Of a DNA stretch of 64,000 bases, positions 10,045-21,112 are shown one piece after another. The stretch spans positions 8,246,001 to 8,310,000 of the forward strand of contig JAPFFF010000001.1 of NCBI GenBank assembly GCA_039105265.1, in the 5' to 3' direction. The stretch comes from Tritrichomonas musculus. Lineage: Eukaryota; Parabasalia; Tritrichomonadida; Tritrichomonadidae. A program made the translations under genes and the position numbers. Each line of letters opens with the position of its first letter. Positions within the stretch are counted from its first letter, which is position 1. The notes beneath the pieces were generated by a model. The model was not told the origin of the DNA. It searched no databases and was given only the letters and a program-made list of their open reading frames with translations.

Positions 10045-12807
10045 TTAAATTGGAGGATCCCAGTGTGATAGTGATTCAATATCATTACAGAAAGCATGAT
10101 AATTTTGCTCATCTAGATCAGTACATTTATATCTTTTACATAATAATTCAAGCTCGTTTTCATCAGATGAAAGTCCAAGTCTTCCAATACATTGTTTAAA
10201 TTGCGCTTTCGTAATATAATTTCGACGAGGACGCTTGTCATAATCTTCGAACTGTTGTCTAACTTCCATTCGTCTTGTTGCAACAAAATTGGCCATTCTA
10301 TCAATAATTCTGTTAATTTGGGCTTGTTCCTTTTGATCAATACGACTGAGTGTTTCAGATGGATCTGGCAAATATGAAGCCCTACATGCTCCATCAACTG
10401 TTGGCGTTTTATGGAGATCAGTAATTCCAAATACTGCGTCAACTTGTTGACAAAACAGTCTGTAATTGAAAAGATCTGGTTTAGATTCTAATGCAAATAA
10501 TTTCCCAATAAATTGTATCTCATCTTCAACTATTGGTAGGTCAAGCTGTCCAACAACTGATCGAAACTTTTGTTGTGTAACTGTTCCATGGCGTAAGTAA
10601 TCGAAGTTTTCGAAAAACTCAATAATTCTAATTCTTCTTTTAAGAACAAAACTCTGTATTTTAGGTAGAACTGCTTTCCATTGAAGTTCTTCAGCAGTTA
10701 ATTTGGGTCTTGAAGCAACAAAACGTTGAATATCAATTGAATAGTCAGGTGGTGGATTAACAACGAGCTCAGTTGCAGCATTTTCGCCAAAATCAACACC
10801 ACCAAGACCTTCAACATCTCTAACAAAATCAGGATAACTTACAAAATTAGTTGTTGGATCAGTGTAAAAAGTGCATAGTTGATCGATTTCACCTTTGCTA
10901 ATATGAACACCGATAAGTTGCATTACTTGAGCAAATGAAGAGGCAGTGACTTGCTTATGATTAAAACGATCTTTATCAACAAATTGTTCCATTAATGATA
11001 TTCGACGAGCAACTATGAATTTATTGACAATATTTAAAATTCGCAATACTTGTGGGGTTGGCCTTGGTCTCATTGTTCTGGTCTCTATTGTTTTTGTCAT
11101 AAGCTCACCTGGCTTTAAAGGCGTAGTTAATGGTTCTTTTTCGAGCGTTTTTGGAGCTACAAACTGCATGACATCATCGTTAAATCTTCTCCAATTTATA
11201 TAATTTTCTTTCTTTGTTGATTTGTAATTGTCAATTAATAACTGATATTCTTCATCGGTTAATCTGTAGCCTGCCATTAACATTCCACTTCTGAATTGAG
11301 TATTTGTTACTTCACCTGAATTAAGAGGATCAAAATCACGAATAAAATCTTGAAATTGTACAGAGTGAACATATGCCCATTTTTGTAATTCGCCAAGGAG
11401 CGATTTTATATTTCGTTGTTCATTCATCTTAGGCAAAAGTCCTCGTTTAGACTCATAAATAAGCTGATCTGCAACCTCAGTTGTAACAAAATCATCACCA
11501 CCTGGAGTATGTCCATAAATGTTTTGAATTGACTGCTTTGTTGTTCCTAAAGGTCGATATGAACGCCTTTGCTGTGAATGCTCAGGATCGATATCTTCAA
11601 CAAACTTAAAGTAATCGACACCTGACTGGTTTTCATAAATATCAAAAAGAAGCGGCTTATCTTCTTCTCTAATTGGTATTTTCATTGTTGCAAGAACACG
11701 ACCAAATTGTAATTCAGTTACATAACCACGCTTACTTTTGTCGAAATCTTGGAATGGCGGTAAAATGTTAATTCTATTCTTTGAGATATAAGTTTTTATT
11801 GTGTTAATAGCTTTGACTGCTCTTGGATTTGTAATAGTAGAACTTCGAGTTACTGGTTGTATTGTTTTTGAGGCTTTATCAACATCAGCACAAAAATCAC
11901 GATATCGATCATATGCAGTAGATCCATTAATTTCACAATATTTATCTGCAAGATAATGCAATTCTTCTTCACTGAATTGAAATCCAAACAATGTAAGAAC
12001 GTTCATGAAAGTATCTGTCGTAATTTTCCCATTATTCAAAGAATCACGAAATTGGAAAAAGTCATTAACTCTGACTCTGTTTTTTCTGACATATGTTCCA
12101 AAACGTTGAATAACATCTGATGGATTTGAAGGAAGCGGGTTGAGTTTAAATGATTGTATGTGGTGAGGAAGTTCAAGATCAACTGTGATTGTTGTATTTT
12201 GAGGTAAATCAGCATATGCTTGCAAGTCGAGATGAAGACGACGGTAGTTTACATCTCGCAAGATAGGGTCCATATATCTTTGAAGTAACATTGTAAGTTC
12301 ATGAGCGGATAAATCAGTGAACGGATTACTTCGGAGAAATTGCGAACAAGTTACACGACCATTATTATGCGTATCAAAATCCATATATGCTTCTCTGACA
12401 TGAATACCTCGCGTTTTTACTTGATGATACATTTTAGCGAAAAGACGATCGAGTTCTGGTGAAATATCTTCGAGATTCTTTCCCATTGTTTGAGCAACAA
12501 TTTTTTTAGAATCAAGAAGTGTTCCTGTGGGTGAACTTTCGAGTTCTTGATTTGTAAATATATCTTGAATTGTATGGCAAAATTGCCTGTAATTAACTTC
12601 TCCTTTGTCTTCAAAAGTATCGCATAGCCAGTTATACTCTTCATCAGTTATTCGGAAATTTAAGAATTCGAAACATCGCCGAAAACGTTCTTTTGAAACG
12701 CGACCACTTCGAAGCTTGTCAAAATCTTCAAACCATTCAAGCGGCTGTATATCATTTAGATATATATGAGTTCTAATGCGGTCAAGGAGGTCGCCGGGCA
12801 CAGACAT
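10045..12807 (-). CDS. EF-hand-like repeat protein, eight units (920 aa)
   Basis: It resembles the long degenerate EF-hand proteins of the EFCAB6 kind, often linked to cilia or the cytoskeleton; the role here is inferred. Eight units recur near residues 27-85, 140-195, 250-308, 350-407, 488-545, 608-667, 730-790 and 852-910. Each has an FxDFDxxxxGxVTxxxF helix-loop-helix followed by a second helix pair of the EExxxL...YxxFCxD type. The loops (DFDKLRSGRV, DFDPLNSGEV, NFDYLRHGTV) have two extra residues and lack the canonical Asp/Glu ladder, so most probably do not bind calcium. Linkers are Pro-Thr-rich. The ATG at 12807 is the only sensible start. It diverges from the 7TM gene across a 644-bp spacer. 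Confidence 0.85.
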   Translation of the reverse strand: MSVPGDLLDRIRTHIYLNDIQPLEWFEDFDKLRSGRVSKERFRRCFEFLNFRITDEEYNWLCDTFEDKGEVNYRQFCHTIQDIFTNQELESSPTGTLLDSKKIVAQTMGKNLEDISPELDRLFAKMYHQVKTRGIHVREAYMDFDTHNNGRVTCSQFLRSNPFTDLSAHELTMLLQRYMDPILRDVNYRRLHLDLQAYADLPQNTTITVDLELPHHIQSFKLNPLPSNPSDVIQRFGTYVRKNRVRVNDFFQFRDSLNNGKITTDTFMNVLTLFGFQFSEEELHYLADKYCEINGSTAYDRYRDFCADVDKASKTIQPVTRSSTITNPRAVKAINTIKTYISKNRINILPPFQDFDKSKRGYVTELQFGRVLATMKIPIREEDKPLLFDIYENQSGVDYFKFVEDIDPEHSQQRRSYRPLGTTKQSIQNIYGHTPGGDDFVTTEVADQLIYESKRGLLPKMNEQRNIKSLLGELQKWAYVHSVQFQDFIRDFDPLNSGEVTNTQFRSGMLMAGYRLTDEEYQLLIDNYKSTKKENYINWRRFNDDVMQFVAPKTLEKEPLTTPLKPGELMTKTIETRTMRPRPTPQVLRILNIVNKFIVARRISLMEQFVDKDRFNHKQVTASSFAQVMQLIGVHISKGEIDQLCTFYTDPTTNFVSYPDFVRDVEGLGGVDFGENAATELVVNPPPDYSIDIQRFVASRPKLTAEELQWKAVLPKIQSFVLKRRIRIIEFFENFDYLRHGTVTQQKFRSVVGQLDLPIVEDEIQFIGKLFALESKPDLFNYRLFCQQVDAVFGITDLHKTPTVDGACRASYLPDPSETLSRIDQKEQAQINRIIDRMANFVATRRMEVRQQFEDYDKRPRRNYITKAQFKQCIGRLGLSSDENELELLCKRYKCTDLDEQNYHAFCNDIESLSHWDPPI

Positions 12808-13451
12808 AAATACATAACGTATATAACGTCTCCAAATATGATATGTTAGGTGAAATAGAAATTATTTTCATAGACTATATTTAGGTGTTATAGCTCATTT
12901 TATACAATAAATCCAATTATAAACTCAACTTAAAAAGCAAATCTTCTTTATTTTCAAAATTAGACCATACTTTCTTATATTTGATAAAAAAAATTATTTA
13001 TTGTTTTTATTATCAGGCATGGTAATATTTTTTTTTAATTATCACCTGATATAGATAATGTGGACATATAATATCAGCATAAAGTTTATTGAGCTAAAAT
13101 AAAAAATTTTTCATGATATTCTATGCATAAATATATATTAGGATGGATTGAAATGTTAAATATAGTATTGCATTGAAATACAAATATGTTTATGATAAAT
13201 GATCAAAAAGGATGTATAAAATTCTAGATTATTGTAATTTTATTTTTTCTCAAAAGATTAATTATTTTTTGTGAGAAATTGTAAGAAAAAGATAAGTTTT
13301 GAATATTCAAAACATTATCCCTTAATTTTAAGCCATTATTTAAAAAAATTTAAAAAATCATTAGAATTTGGTTTTATAAATTTTATGATATAAAATTTTT
13401 TTGAATAATCAGATAAAACAGATTTTCATATCACATTTCAATCTCAATTTA
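12808..13451. other. divergent promoter spacer
   Basis: It lies between the start codons of the EF-hand-like gene (minus) and the 7TM gene (plus). It is AT-rich and holds initiator-like TCA-Y-A/T sites for both directions (best one listed separately). No other structure is seen. Confidence 0.5.
13431..13443 (+). promoter_or_regulatory. trichomonad-type initiator (Inr) before the 7TM gene
   Basis: TCACATTTCAATC matches the Trichomonas vaginalis initiator TCAYTWYTCATTA at about 10 of 13 positions and lies 8 bp before the ATG at 13452. In that organism the Inr overlaps the transcription start and sits very near the ATG. It supports this ATG as the start. Confidence 0.5.
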
Positions 13452-14720
13452 ATGTTGATATTTTTATTTTTACTTTCATATATATTAACTCGTAATATCA
13501 AATCTTCTTCAACAGTTTTAAAAATAGGCGATTTTGGTTTTGAAATCAATTCAACCTTTTATGTTAAATTCACAGAAGTTGGATCGAATAGTTTAATATA
13601 TTGCTTTTTTACAGAAGAAGAATTTTCCAAATATCCTTTAGCACAAATACCTATTAGTAAAATATGCCATACCAATTCTTTTTTTCCTAAACTTCGTTTT
13701 GAAATTTCAAGTTCTAAGATCCCTTTTTTTATTAACGGTACAATATCAAATGCAGGGGTATATTCACAAATTATTGCAAATTGCGAAAGTTCAGAATTCC
13801 TACCTCTGCCAATAAAATTATCGTTTACAGAAATTTTTAAAAATCCAACATCTACTCTTGACAGCAGGTGGAAGGGCATCAAGAAAATCAAAGTTATAAT
13901 TGTTTCAATATTTTCTCTTGATCTTCTATTTTGGTTTATAAAACTTGCTAATCAGCCGTCAAGTTTATCAAAGTTACAAATTTTGCTATCATTTACTTTT
14001 TTGTCATACTTGTTTGCTCTCATTTCCCGAACTTTAGAATTTTCTCAATTAGAGTATTATGATAAAGATAGTGGTCTTACAATAGCAAGAAAAATCGTTA
14101 CTTTCATCCATGTATTTCTGCTATATTTATCAATTCTTCTCATTTCGAAAGGTTGGTGCTTAATTGTTAATCGAGTTTCAGCAGAAATATTTTATTACGT
14201 TTTTTTAATTCTGCTTTTTGATATTATGCTATTCCTAATTGATCTTACAAGTTTTAGTAGTTTCAATATTACATTTATTGTAATCTCAGTTTTTTGCGCT
14301 TCATTAATTCTGCATAAAATAATATTTAGTTTGATTGAAGTTAGACAATATTTACTTTCAAAAATGATATCAATTATAAATACAACTGATTGTAAAATTG
14401 CGGAAATCAAAAAAATGCGAAATAAATATGTAACTTTAGAAGTATCGATTGTTCTATTCGCATTTCTTTATTTAGCTTTCACAATTACTAGTATTTTTGT
14501 TAAAATACCTTTTTCTATTTGTGAGGCAGTATATGACGGCTTACTAACGAGCTTTTTAATCATATTGACGATCTTATTTAAAAATAATCAATTTGATTTG
14601 AATACTGGATATGCATCTGTTACTGCTGCTTTTTCGCTCACAGATATATCGCCACTTGATAATATAGAAACTTCACATGAGGTTATTGAAGATGATACAA
14701 TTCCTGCGGCTACAGAGTAA
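13452..14720 (+). CDS. GOST-type seven-transmembrane protein, GPR107/TMEM87-like (422 aa)
   Basis: It has a signal-anchor-like hydrophobic N-terminus (LMLIFLFLLSYIL), a lumenal domain of about 125 residues with two or more Cys, and seven membrane segments between about residues 150 and 390. A short acidic tail follows. The LLISKGWCL stretch in the third segment resembles the ISKGW signature of the lung-seven-TM/GOST family, whose members work in the Golgi and endosomes in trafficking. The ATG at 13452 is the first in frame, because the open frame upstream of it has none. It converges with the URB1 gene, with 287 bp between stop codons. Confidence 0.75.
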   Translation: MLIFLFLLSYILTRNIKSSSTVLKIGDFGFEINSTFYVKFTEVGSNSLIYCFFTEEEFSKYPLAQIPISKICHTNSFFPKLRFEISSSKIPFFINGTISNAGVYSQIIANCESSEFLPLPIKLSFTEIFKNPTSTLDSRWKGIKKIKVIIVSIFSLDLLFWFIKLANQPSSLSKLQILLSFTFLSYLFALISRTLEFSQLEYYDKDSGLTIARKIVTFIHVFLLYLSILLISKGWCLIVNRVSAEIFYYVFLILLFDIMLFLIDLTSFSSFNITFIVISVFCASLILHKIIFSLIEVRQYLLSKMISIINTTDCKIAEIKKMRNKYVTLEVSIVLFAFLYLAFTITSIFVKIPFSICEAVYDGLLTSFLIILTILFKNNQFDLNTGYASVTAAFSLTDISPLDNIETSHEVIEDDTIPAATE

Positions 14721-15007
14721 TTTATTATTAATGTTATACATATATATAATAAACTTTCTATCTGTTTTTATTTTCGATTTTATTTCACATAAGAAAAATA
14801 AGAATAAATATCTAAACAAAAACATTGATTATCACCAATGAACAAAACATTGTACACGATACTTTATCATTTTAATAATTTTTATACGTCAAGCAGCTAT
14901 AAAAGTTTATTGCATTAGAAAAAAATTGAAAATTAGATATCATTATTTTCTTTAAATAATATAAAATAATATATAATATATATACAAAAAGTAAAAAATA
15001 AAATAAA

Positions 15008-18000
15008 TTACTTTGACAGCAACTTAACGACTCTATCTCTTGAATCAATGAGCTTGTCTTGAAAATTAGACCAAGCAATTTCAACTATTGCATATAAACA
15101 GTCTTTTTCAATCTCATCTTTCGATCTAATTGACAATGCTAAGGTCACAATTTGGTCAATATGAGGTCGTGCAAAATGTTCAGTCATTAATGAATAAGTC
15201 CAAATCATTACTCCCTCTAACTTGGCATATTTTGATGCATTTATCAAAATATCAAGAATCATGTCCCTCGACTTCTTTTCAGATAAAGGTGAAGCGAAGA
15301 AAGCGCACAACCTTTCAATGATCTTACCCTTCTTCATCAGTTCAACATCAGAAGTCTCACAAACACCGTTCTTAAGCATCATCAAGATCCAATTTCTCTG
15401 ATTTCTAAAATCAAGACCATTTTGACCAAATAAGTTGTTAAAAAGAGGAACAGTACCAACTCTCAATGTCTTGTCACTAGCAAGGAATTGAATAAGGTTC
15501 ATAAAAATTGAATGACTTGGCTTTATAATTATCGATGATGCTAGAGTTAAAAAGTATGTGATGAGTGATGTAAATCTCATTCCAGGTTCTGTCACTGCGT
15601 TGATTAATGTTTCAAGAAGAAGTTGAAGTTGATCGTGGAATTTATAATCTGTCTTTTTAACGTTCAAATCATAAAGTTCTGATAATGATGCATAAGCAAT
15701 CTCACGGGAATGCTGGAATTTGGACGATAATGCTCTGAAAATTATTGATACTGCACCAGAATCGATATAATTTTCCAGTTGAACAGCTGATGTTGACAGG
15801 AGATACCATGCGAAATGGAGAAGGAATCTAAAGAAGGGAGTATCAACTTCAAAGACAGTTCCACCTTGACGGACTATATGGAAAGGAGCAAGATATGAGG
15901 AATTCCGACAGAGAGCTGATGGGTAGATCTTCAGATTAGAATCAAGTTGTTGGATTACAACCTTTGCAACTTCGCCAGTGGCAAAGAGGAAGCTTGAAGG
16001 AGATACATGAGCGTGCTCTAGGAGTTGGTAGAATGAAGGACAGGTAGATAAGCCTGTTGCTAAGTAAAGTATTACACGGAGTGGTATTTTAACCATTGTA
16101 GGTGAATTATAAGCGGTTGTTGTACCTATCAAAACATTTGCAATTCCTTCAAACTGATCCTCTTGAAATTCGATAAGAACTGGGGGTCTCATAATTTCAG
16201 TTGCTATTTGGTCGAAGAATTCAGATTCAATTTTTGGCGGTTTTCCAACAGTTTCGGGATGGGCAATGATGTATTCCATCATCACTTTTTCAAAGGTTTT
16301 CAAAATTGACTCATTTTGTTCATTCAAATAAAAGTTAATTACATATTTGACCTTATTTTCACCTTGTTCAGAATTCAATAAAACTTCATCATACACTTCC
16401 CTTTGAAAATCTGATCTTTTGATTTGATTTAGAAGGAATTCATAGCTCCACTCTTTCTTCGTTTTCTCAAAGATACTCAGAGGATCGTCTAGTGCAGATT
16501 CAGTCAAGAAACAAACAGGCAAAGAGTCGTTAACTCTCACATTTTTGCATCCAGGAAAGATTTCAATGGCAAACACAAAAAGTCGACTGTCGCGCTTTTC
16601 AGGATTGAAGGAAAAAAGATCGTCGGGTGTCATTGCGATCATCTCGACAAGAGAAAAATCTTTGGTTATGTAGATTGTCCTCAGCAGGTCGAGGAGGAGA
16701 TGATTCTCGTCTTCTTTGTTCTTCAAAATTTTGTGAATGACTCTTTTTGAAATCTTTGCCAAATTTAAAGGCTGAAAACCTTTGAATGCCCATTTCCAGA
16801 ATGGCGACAGAGTGTCAATCATACCGTAATAACCAGCTATCACTTCTTCTCTATTCTCAATTATGACTGGACGAATTGAGAGCTTGTTTTTGATCAACTT
16901 TTTCAATAGTTCTTTATTGAACTTTTCTGGAATGAATGGAACGACTTGCTCAATGACGCTTGGCTTGACATTTCCATCCAGGAACAATTGAGCGAGCGTT
17001 TCATCACATCCTTTGTTCCATTCAATTAATTGGCCCATAAATGAATCAAACGTTTCACTTCCTCTAAAAGCGGAAGATTTAATAAAAGGATGGTTCATAA
17101 CATATTGTAAAGTTCGACCTGGATCACATGAAACGACAATTATTAGACAGTTTAAAGTCAAGTCTAAATCAGTTACTTGATTGGCAACTGATGCACATAA
17201 TAATATGGCTGATGTTTCTAATGCATACCATTTCAAAGATCCCATGATAACTGCAGGTGAAAGATCTATTTCTTGGCTATTCGCATTTGGCTCATTTCCA
17301 TTCATAAGAGAAATAAGATCAACACACTTGAGTAATGGATTTAATCCTTTTGAATTACTGTTCGAACCAGCTTTTAATTTGTTCTCCTTTTGAATTAAAA
17401 GCGCATTACAAACAGGAGATGAAGTTTCATCTCCAATATATTTGAAATAACTGCCTTTGACAAGATTGATCAATTCAAATAATTCATTGCCTTTATCAAG
17501 ACGAATTGACTCACCTATAAAAATAGGAATTTCATTTTCAAAACCATTGAAAACATCAGCTTCTTTGATGATTGCATATAATGCTGAGTGAATGGCTTTT
17601 TTGATTTGAGAGGGAATAACATTTTCTGACTCGTTGGCAAGAAGAGAACAAAGATTTTTTATTTGAAGAAGAGGTTTTTGTAGATGTGGAATAAGCTGAA
17701 GTATCAAGAGCTGTGATAAGGGAGAATAGGATTGAAATTTACCGATGAAAGATAGCTCTTTATTGATTGAATCTGATACATAAAATGGAAATATTTGATC
17801 AAGAACGATTAAAAGTTTTAAAGAATATGGAAAGATGGAATCTGCATCAGAAAATTTTGCGTTGAATATATTTTTTGGAAGATCATTTGGTATCCTTCCC
17901 CGGAATTTTGTATAGAGATCTTGCTTTTTCATAAATTGAGGGAGCTTTAAAAATTTATTAACTGATTTTAGTAAAATTTTGATTATATTGGATCTAAGAA

Positions 18001-19177
18001 CTATTGATTGGCTTTGAAGGAATTTATCAATTACAACATTAGTAAGAACAGATGGCAATATCGATTCGAAAAGATAGTCAAGTGATCGACCTTCATTAAA
18101 AAAGTCTATATCATTTAGAAAGTCAGGCCATTCTTGCTCAATTACTCTTCCAATAAAAAGGAGTGTTGAAACTGTCGACAAATCAAGAGAAGCCGAGATT
18201 CCTCGATGCTGATCAATAAGAAATCGTGCAACTAAATCAGGCGATTGCTTAAAAATAAACAAACAAAGCTCTCGGTGTGAAGGCTTTTTCCAAACATCAA
18301 GATCTCGTAAAAATTTAAGGATATGATTATTACGTGGATTAGGATCAAGGTCATGAGGTTGGAAGCAATAAGTTCGTTGTGGATCTTCGATTATTATTGA
18401 TTTTTCACCTTCCATTATTGATTCAAGAAGCTGGAACATCAAATGGGGAGCGGATGCCTCATTATTATGGTTCAGTGGAAATTCAGAAAGAGATTTTAAA
18501 GTCATATCATTAAACACCCAAGATTTTGTGGATTGATTTAGCTCTTTTGATGCTTTACTTAATGCAATAATAAAACCAGAATCAACACTAAAGTCAACAT
18601 CTTTTAAAACTTGCCAAATTGGCGAAAGTGAATATTTCGTAGAAAGAAACTGAAGAGCAACTTCATTGTTATTTAAAAAAATAGTAGCAAGTTTCACGTA
18701 ATCTTCAGGATCATCATTCCTTATAAATTTTCTAAAATCTGAATTTGAGAAAGCAATCTTTGATAAAGATGAAAACAGTGCTCGACAATGAGTTGAATGG
18801 ACACTAGCTATTTGAACAAGAATATGAAGTGAAATACGACTTCTTTGCATTGTCATTAGTTCGATAAGAAAATTCAAATGCCTTGTTATTAACAAATCAG
18901 CTAAATAATTTAAGTTACGGAAAAATATATTGTACTTTGGAATTAATGATTCAAAAATTGATGATATAATTTGGTAAAATTTAATTGAAATTGAGTTGGA
19001 AGTAACACCTGGCTGTAATTGACTAAAAATTTCAACAAATTTTGGTGATCGTTGCGCAAATATTTCTGCAATTTGAGGAAAATTTTTAATTTTTTGGTTT
19101 GCTTCATTTAAGGAGTCGTCACTGGGAGATCCAATAAGACGAATAAAGGAAAGAAAATTTTCTTGATTTGAAATCAT
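15008..19177 (-). CDS. URB1: URB1/NPA1-like pre-ribosome assembly factor (1389 aa)
   Basis: The product is a long helical-repeat protein expected in the nucleolus, where URB1 (yeast Npa1) helps assemble early 60S pre-ribosomes. Around residues 110-140, RSRISLHILVQIASVHS fits the start of the Npa1 N-terminal domain. Near the C-terminus (about 1240-1320), VPLFNNLFG, then RNWILMMLKNGVCETSDVEL and FFASPLSEKKSRDMILDIL, matches the conserved URB1 C-terminal region with its W-x-L-x-x-L-x-x-G and D-x-x-L pattern. It is shorter than yeast (about 1760) and human (about 2270) URB1. No low-complexity inserts are seen. The promoter side abuts the non-autonomous element at 19243, only 65 bp from the ATG. 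Confidence 0.8.
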   Translation of the reverse strand: MISNQENFLSFIRLIGSPSDDSLNEANQKIKNFPQIAEIFAQRSPKFVEIFSQLQPGVTSNSISIKFYQIISSIFESLIPKYNIFFRNLNYLADLLITRHLNFLIELMTMQRSRISLHILVQIASVHSTHCRALFSSLSKIAFSNSDFRKFIRNDDPEDYVKLATIFLNNNEVALQFLSTKYSLSPIWQVLKDVDFSVDSGFIIALSKASKELNQSTKSWVFNDMTLKSLSEFPLNHNNEASAPHLMFQLLESIMEGEKSIIIEDPQRTYCFQPHDLDPNPRNNHILKFLRDLDVWKKPSHRELCLFIFKQSPDLVARFLIDQHRGISASLDLSTVSTLLFIGRVIEQEWPDFLNDIDFFNEGRSLDYLFESILPSVLTNVVIDKFLQSQSIVLRSNIIKILLKSVNKFLKLPQFMKKQDLYTKFRGRIPNDLPKNIFNAKFSDADSIFPYSLKLLIVLDQIFPFYVSDSINKELSFIGKFQSYSPLSQLLILQLIPHLQKPLLQIKNLCSLLANESENVIPSQIKKAIHSALYAIIKEADVFNGFENEIPIFIGESIRLDKGNELFELINLVKGSYFKYIGDETSSPVCNALLIQKENKLKAGSNSNSKGLNPLLKCVDLISLMNGNEPNANSQEIDLSPAVIMGSLKWYALETSAILLCASVANQVTDLDLTLNCLIIVVSCDPGRTLQYVMNHPFIKSSAFRGSETFDSFMGQLIEWNKGCDETLAQLFLDGNVKPSVIEQVVPFIPEKFNKELLKKLIKNKLSIRPVIIENREEVIAGYYGMIDTLSPFWKWAFKGFQPLNLAKISKRVIHKILKNKEDENHLLLDLLRTIYITKDFSLVEMIAMTPDDLFSFNPEKRDSRLFVFAIEIFPGCKNVRVNDSLPVCFLTESALDDPLSIFEKTKKEWSYEFLLNQIKRSDFQREVYDEVLLNSEQGENKVKYVINFYLNEQNESILKTFEKVMMEYIIAHPETVGKPPKIESEFFDQIATEIMRPPVLIEFQEDQFEGIANVLIGTTTAYNSPTMVKIPLRVILYLATGLSTCPSFYQLLEHAHVSPSSFLFATGEVAKVVIQQLDSNLKIYPSALCRNSSYLAPFHIVRQGGTVFEVDTPFFRFLLHFAWYLLSTSAVQLENYIDSGAVSIIFRALSSKFQHSREIAYASLSELYDLNVKKTDYKFHDQLQLLLETLINAVTEPGMRFTSLITYFLTLASSIIIKPSHSIFMNLIQFLASDKTLRVGTVPLFNNLFGQNGLDFRNQRNWILMMLKNGVCETSDVELMKKGKIIERLCAFFASPLSEKKSRDMILDILINASKYAKLEGVMIWTYSLMTEHFARPHIDQIVTLALSIRSKDEIEKDCLYAIVEIAWSNFQDKLIDSRDRVVKLLSK

Positions 19178-19242
19178 GAATCTCTTTGTGATTAAGAAGA
19201 TAAACGGTCACCAATCAATTTGACCAACAAAAAGTTTTAATA

Positions 19243-20616
19243 AGGAGGCCGTTGGCAGATTTTTTTAACGTATTTTTATTCAATATTTATTCTTATTTTG
19301 CAACCGAACAAAGAGAAAATGAGAAAAACCAAAAATGGCACATTAATGTTATCGATGATATGCATTTATTTGTAATCTGAAATTTGACGAAATTAATTTT
19401 TTCAACAGATGATTTCAAATCTAATTTTATTTCAACTTTTTTAAAAAATTGATTTTTTTGTTTGTCAGCTCCTGTTAATATAACGAAGTATGATATCTGA
19501 TCTACAAAATATCTCTAAGCCAGCTTTGAACTATCGCCTATTTTTCCAAAAAATGAATCAAAATAATACAAAATTGAATACTTTTTCAACCATTGAAAAA
19601 AATAAATTGAAAAGGCTTTTAAGAAAATAATTGAATGATCATAGAAATATTTCAAAGAGTTATTAAGAAATAATTGAATGAAAATTAACAAAAATTTAGA
19701 AAAATAAAAGTAGTCAATTTGATTGTTTTTTAAGATTTTTGATAATGAAATAGCGGTTGTAGATAAAAAAATTATTTTATAGAAGCAAAAGTTGTACCAC
19801 TATTAGTAATTATACTTTCATTATTAGACGTTCGCTGCAAATGAAAAGCCCTCCTTTCACAAAACATTTCAAGTTGTATACAAAGCGCAACCAAAAATGT
19901 AATTCTCACTTACAATGTCAGGTAAGCAATCATTAAATAAGAAGTCAACGTTAGTAAAACTATCATATCTCTTGTTTCCATTGCTTGGACATAAAAGTGT
20001 TGGCTCGAATATTTTTATCATGCTTAGTTTTTAATGATGTTTATCCTTTTTAAACCTTTTACTATAAATAAACGCATTTCTCAGCCAAATTATTATTTTT
20101 TTATGTCTTTTAGTTAAGTCCTTAATAAGAATAAATTGTTTTTTGTTAAAATCACACACATAATTATAAAAAGCATCATTATTCCAAAAAACAATAAAAA
20201 TATCCTTTTTTATTCATTTTAAAATATGAAATGATTTCATATTTGGTTGAAATCAAATGCATATTTTTTAATTTTTTCTTAATAAAATTTATATGAAGAT
20301 AAGTTTAATATCATAAAAGTTCTTTTGTTTGCATATTTCAACATCTATTATATAATATATTTTATTTAATATATTTATTTTATAATATATTGAACATATA
20401 ATGATGTATTTTAATTATTTACAAAAAAAAAATTCTGAAAAATAAAACTTTTTGATAACATTTCTGAGGGTACGTTAAAAAATAAAAACAATTATATCTT
20501 TGAATACACCGATATTTTTCTTATATTATAATGAATTTAATATACATGCTTATTAAATATTATTATAATAATAATTACAACTTTGAAGTATTGCTATTTT
20601 TTGCTGGCGGCCTCCT
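19243..20616. mobile_element. non-autonomous TIR element, hAT-like (8-bp TSD)
   Basis: The ends are imperfect inverted repeats of about 18 bp starting AGGAGGCCG (left AGGAGGCCGTTGGCAGA; right complement AGGAGGCCGCCAGCAAA). The direct repeat TTTTAATA borders each end (19235-19242 and 20617-20624). An 8-bp duplication suggests hAT or P mobilisation. No substantial ORF lies inside the 1.37 kb, so it would need a transposase from elsewhere. It sits in the promoter side of the URB1 gene. Confidence 0.8.
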
Positions 20617-20940
20617 TTTTAATACCATTCAATTTTGATAATGAATTTCTTTTGACCATATTCAAATTCAATTTATAATTTTATACCAACATGATGAATC
20701 AACTCATTAACACTAATAGTAAATACCTTTGTGCATCTCATATTTTTGAAATATTAAATTAAAAAATTTTTTTATAATCAATAATGCTCAATTTGAAATA
20801 GATTTCTTCATTTACTGATTCATTCAATTTCGTTGAAGGTTCTACAAACTAGATCACGTTAAAATTTAAATATAGGATCTATTTAAAACATAATTTACTT
20901 ATTATATTATAACTTCTATAACATTCTTATTGCGTTATGC

Positions 20941-20961
20941 ATTCTAGGGCGGCCCTAGAAT
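20941..20961. repeat. GC-rich 21-nt palindrome
   Basis: ATTCTAGGG and its complement CCCTAGAAT flank a CGG loop, forming a perfect 9-bp stem. It stands out in a very AT-rich spacer. Confidence 0.8.
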
Positions 20962-21065
20962 TTCTAGCAGAGAAACCTAATGTTTTAGTTATCGAATACC
21001 AATAAATATTAATAAATAATTGGTGATTTTTAATAAAATAAAGTCTGAATAAAATTCGGCAATGA

Positions 21066-21112
21066 ATTGAATTTTTTTTTTTATGATATCATGAATAAAA
21101 AAAAAATTCAAT
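21066..21112. repeat. 47-nt A/T palindrome
   Basis: ATTGAA and a T run, with their complement (A run and TTCAAT), flank a central ATGATATCATGA. The DNA could form a long cruciform or hairpin. Confidence 0.7.
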
